Below, one piece after another: positions 30,275 to 31,761 of a stretch of DNA of 31,761 nucleotides. The translations under genes were made by a program, and so were the position numbers. The notes under the pieces were generated by a model that saw nothing but the letters and a program-made list of their open reading frames with translations, was not told the origin of the DNA and ran no database searches. Numbering within the stretch: position 1 is the first letter of the stretch; every line of letters starts with the position of its first letter. The stretch comes from CAYMCQ01 sp964389025 (GTDB lineage Bacteria > Verrucomicrobiota > Verrucomicrobiia > Limisphaerales > CAYMCQ01): the NCBI GenBank assembly GCA_964389025.1, contig CAYMCQ010000048.1:1-31761 (forward strand), in the 5' to 3' direction.

Positions 30275-31761
30275 CTAATGCGCCCAGTCGTTTCTGTGGT
30301 TATATTCGTTGAATTTTAAGTCTTGGTAGCCATAAACTCTTAACGAGCCAGCTAAGGTTGCTTCAGCAACCCAACTTGAATCGATGTTTGCCTGAATTAA
30401 TGACTTAAATAACTTTTGAATTTCCAGATTGCCGCTTTGTGACCATAGGAACATCCATTCGGAGCGGAACAGCCGATACCCAGAGGTAAATCCCCAATTC
30501 GGGCCACCCCCAATAACCGTCTGCCAGCCAACAAAGGCGGATGGTCTAGTGCGAGGCGGCGGACGATTCGTTGCCGTGTAATACGAAAGGCTGTTTGTGG
30601 CCTTCGGCACTCCCCAAGCCTGAGGCCACTCTCCGGCGGCGGTTTGGCAGCCATCGAGAAACACAAAACGATAAGGATGCGCTCCTCCATGCTTGTTGAA
30701 AGTTATGTAGTCACGGACAAAAGTCGGCGTTAGATATGCCCGTGAAGTTCCATTTGGATTGATCTGACTGCCGAGCAGGTTTGTATTCGCATCGTATCTG
30801 TCGTAGTCCCCGCCGATGATGTTGGTGTTTCCGTGTCCTTGGTAATAAAAATTCCGGTAGTAACGAGAAGTCAGATACAACTTTAGCTCGTCCCAAGTAT
30901 CGTTACGATTCGTTTGAGCAGTTCCGGCGTCCGGCCCTGCATCAGGTCCGTAAGCCAATTCTATCTTCTCGTTAAATATTCCTGCGTTAGCCGGCCCGCC
31001 TCGTATCGCCTCCATCGCCGCGACATAGTCGACTTTGATGTTTTGATTTTTTACGCGGTCTTGGTAGCCGATTACCCAGCCACCCTCAGTCGGGAAATCC
31101 AGCGCATTTAGGGGCATGAAATTCGTGTAGCTGAATCCCGAACCCCCGCCGCCGGAGGCCGCGGGCTGAAAGAGAGAAATGACAGGATCGAAAAACGGAT
31201 CAGCACCTAAATCATCGCGGGTGTTTGATGAGAGATCTGTTAAATCCCATGTCCATTCAATCGCGCCGTTCGTGGTCGTGCCAGTTTGGTAGTTGATGAG
31301 GCTGCCATTGTAATCATAAATTTCAATTTCCCAATTCACGTTAGAGACTGCGCTGTTGGCTTTAAAAGAATAATTTGTTCCAACAACGAGGTCTTCCCAA
31401 TCAGGAAAAGTAACAAGGTTGCTTACCACAATCGTGATGGGCTTGTTGGAGAGCACGACATAACGGGTATCGTCGTTTATGAACTCGTCCAAGCGAAGAT
31501 GTGTTTGCAATTGAATCTGATAATTACCATTGGTTAGCCTGTCGAAATAGATTCTGACTCCCCAATAGATTTGTCCGCTAATGTTAAATGGAATCAACTC
31601 TGCATACGATGTTGGTAAACCGTTTAGCAAGACCGTAACATCATCAATTCGCCATAAATCCGCAGCGAAATCTATTGGCACGAATATCGGGCCGCTGAAT
31701 ACATAATTCGTAAGCGTCACGCGGAGCACCTCTATTCTGTGAAGTCGTAAGTGTCGTAGCA
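30275..31761 (-). CDS. Large surface protein with CHAT/gingipain-like His-Cys region (5' end beyond window)
   Basis: At least 495 residues are visible. The frame stays open to the right edge, so GTG 31729 is probably internal and the gene begins outside the window. The N-terminal half is beta-rich and Asn/Thr-rich. A Gly stretch follows (AASGGGGSGF). Then a domain shows YYQGHGN (His about 299 from GTG 31729) and FLDGCQTAAG (Cys about 360). This fits the His-Cys dyad spacing and flanking hydrophobic strands of clan CD peptidases such as CHAT or gingipains. A later AFVGWQTVIGG also fits. The C-terminal tail is WVAEATLAGSLRVYGYQDLK. Proteolytic function is inferred; the motifs are suggestive but short. 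Confidence 0.7.
   Translation of the reverse strand, partial: LRHLRLHRIEVLRVTLTNYVFSGPIFVPIDFAADLWRIDDVTVLLNGLPTSYAELIPFNISGQIYWGVRIYFDRLTNGNYQIQLQTHLRLDEFINDDTRYVVLSNKPITIVVSNLVTFPDWEDLVVGTNYSFKANSAVSNVNWEIEIYDYNGSLINYQTGTTTNGAIEWTWDLTDLSSNTRDDLGADPFFDPVISLFQPAASGGGGSGFSYTNFMPLNALDFPTEGGWVIGYQDRVKNQNIKVDYVAAMEAIRGGPANAGIFNEKIELAYGPDAGPDAGTAQTNRNDTWDELKLYLTSRYYRNFYYQGHGNTNIIGGDYDRYDANTNLLGSQINPNGTSRAYLTPTFVRDYITFNKHGGAHPYRFVFLDGCQTAAGEWPQAWGVPKATNSLSYYTATNRPPPRTRPSAFVGWQTVIGGGPNWGFTSGYRLFRSEWMFLWSQSGNLEIQKLFKSLIQANIDSSWVAEATLAGSLRVYGYQDLKFNEYNHRNDWAH

Noticed and set aside
1..31761. CRISPR arrays, tRNA or rRNA genes, transposases, integrases
   Set aside because: No spaced direct repeats, no cloverleaf or rRNA-like sequence and no transposase or integrase protein could be recognised by reading both strands.

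Overview
The window looks like a chromosomal segment of a Verrucomicrobiota bacterium, probably of the Pedosphaera/Limisphaerales type. I infer this from the large secreted protein with tandem 'YQWRFNGT' Ig-like repeats, the sigma/small membrane protein/Spy-like trio, a secreted protein of 'ANPL...PGEG' type, and the many multi-hairpin palindromes, including some inside genes. No rRNA, tRNA, CRISPR array or insertion-sequence transposase was seen. No gene-free stretch exceeds 300 bases; the longest is 22729-23021, with three nested hairpins.

Layout: 1-387 is the end-truncated NtrC-type receiver. 392-1900 is an AT-richer, overlapping three-gene cassette ending in an HNH nuclease. 1966-2967 holds a nucleotidyltransferase-like gene, an overlapping small ORF and a displaced second copy of the 3' end of cca. 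3204-4574 is cca itself, followed by a TIM-barrel epimerase-like gene and rpsU (TTG start, leader hairpin, terminator). 6013-8574 runs rightward: a DHp-only protein, a Spy-like protein, then an ECF sigma factor with a membrane protein and a second Spy-like protein. 8748-10361 runs leftward (BamE-like, DUF4912), and 10539-11761 rightward (receiver protein, lipoprotein).

The core is a purine biosynthesis cluster, purS-purQ-purL-purF (11835-20142). PurS, PurQ and PurL form FGAM synthetase, and PurF makes phosphoribosylamine. It is interrupted by toxin-antitoxin genes: hicA-hicB, a HigA-like stub and an unknown gene fill the purQ-purL gap and join to purL by four-base overlaps, and a ParE/RelE-type pair sits 15 bp before purF. 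A PQQ-propeller protein with EF-hands lies between purL and that pair.

20204-25099 carries a secreted protein, an APC transporter with a Usp tail, an AI-2E-family membrane protein and proC. 25213-28986 encodes a 1257-residue secreted amidase/golvesin/FN3/Ig protein. 29018-31761 is AT-richer and holds an internally duplicated unknown protein and a 5'-truncated protein with a His/Cys pair like clan CD peptidases.

The most striking signal is a family of palindromic elements, each with short outer inverted repeats around two to four hairpins. Four of them sit in frame inside essential genes (one in cca, three in purL), adding 17, about 34, 20 and 26 residues. Related elements lie between genes.
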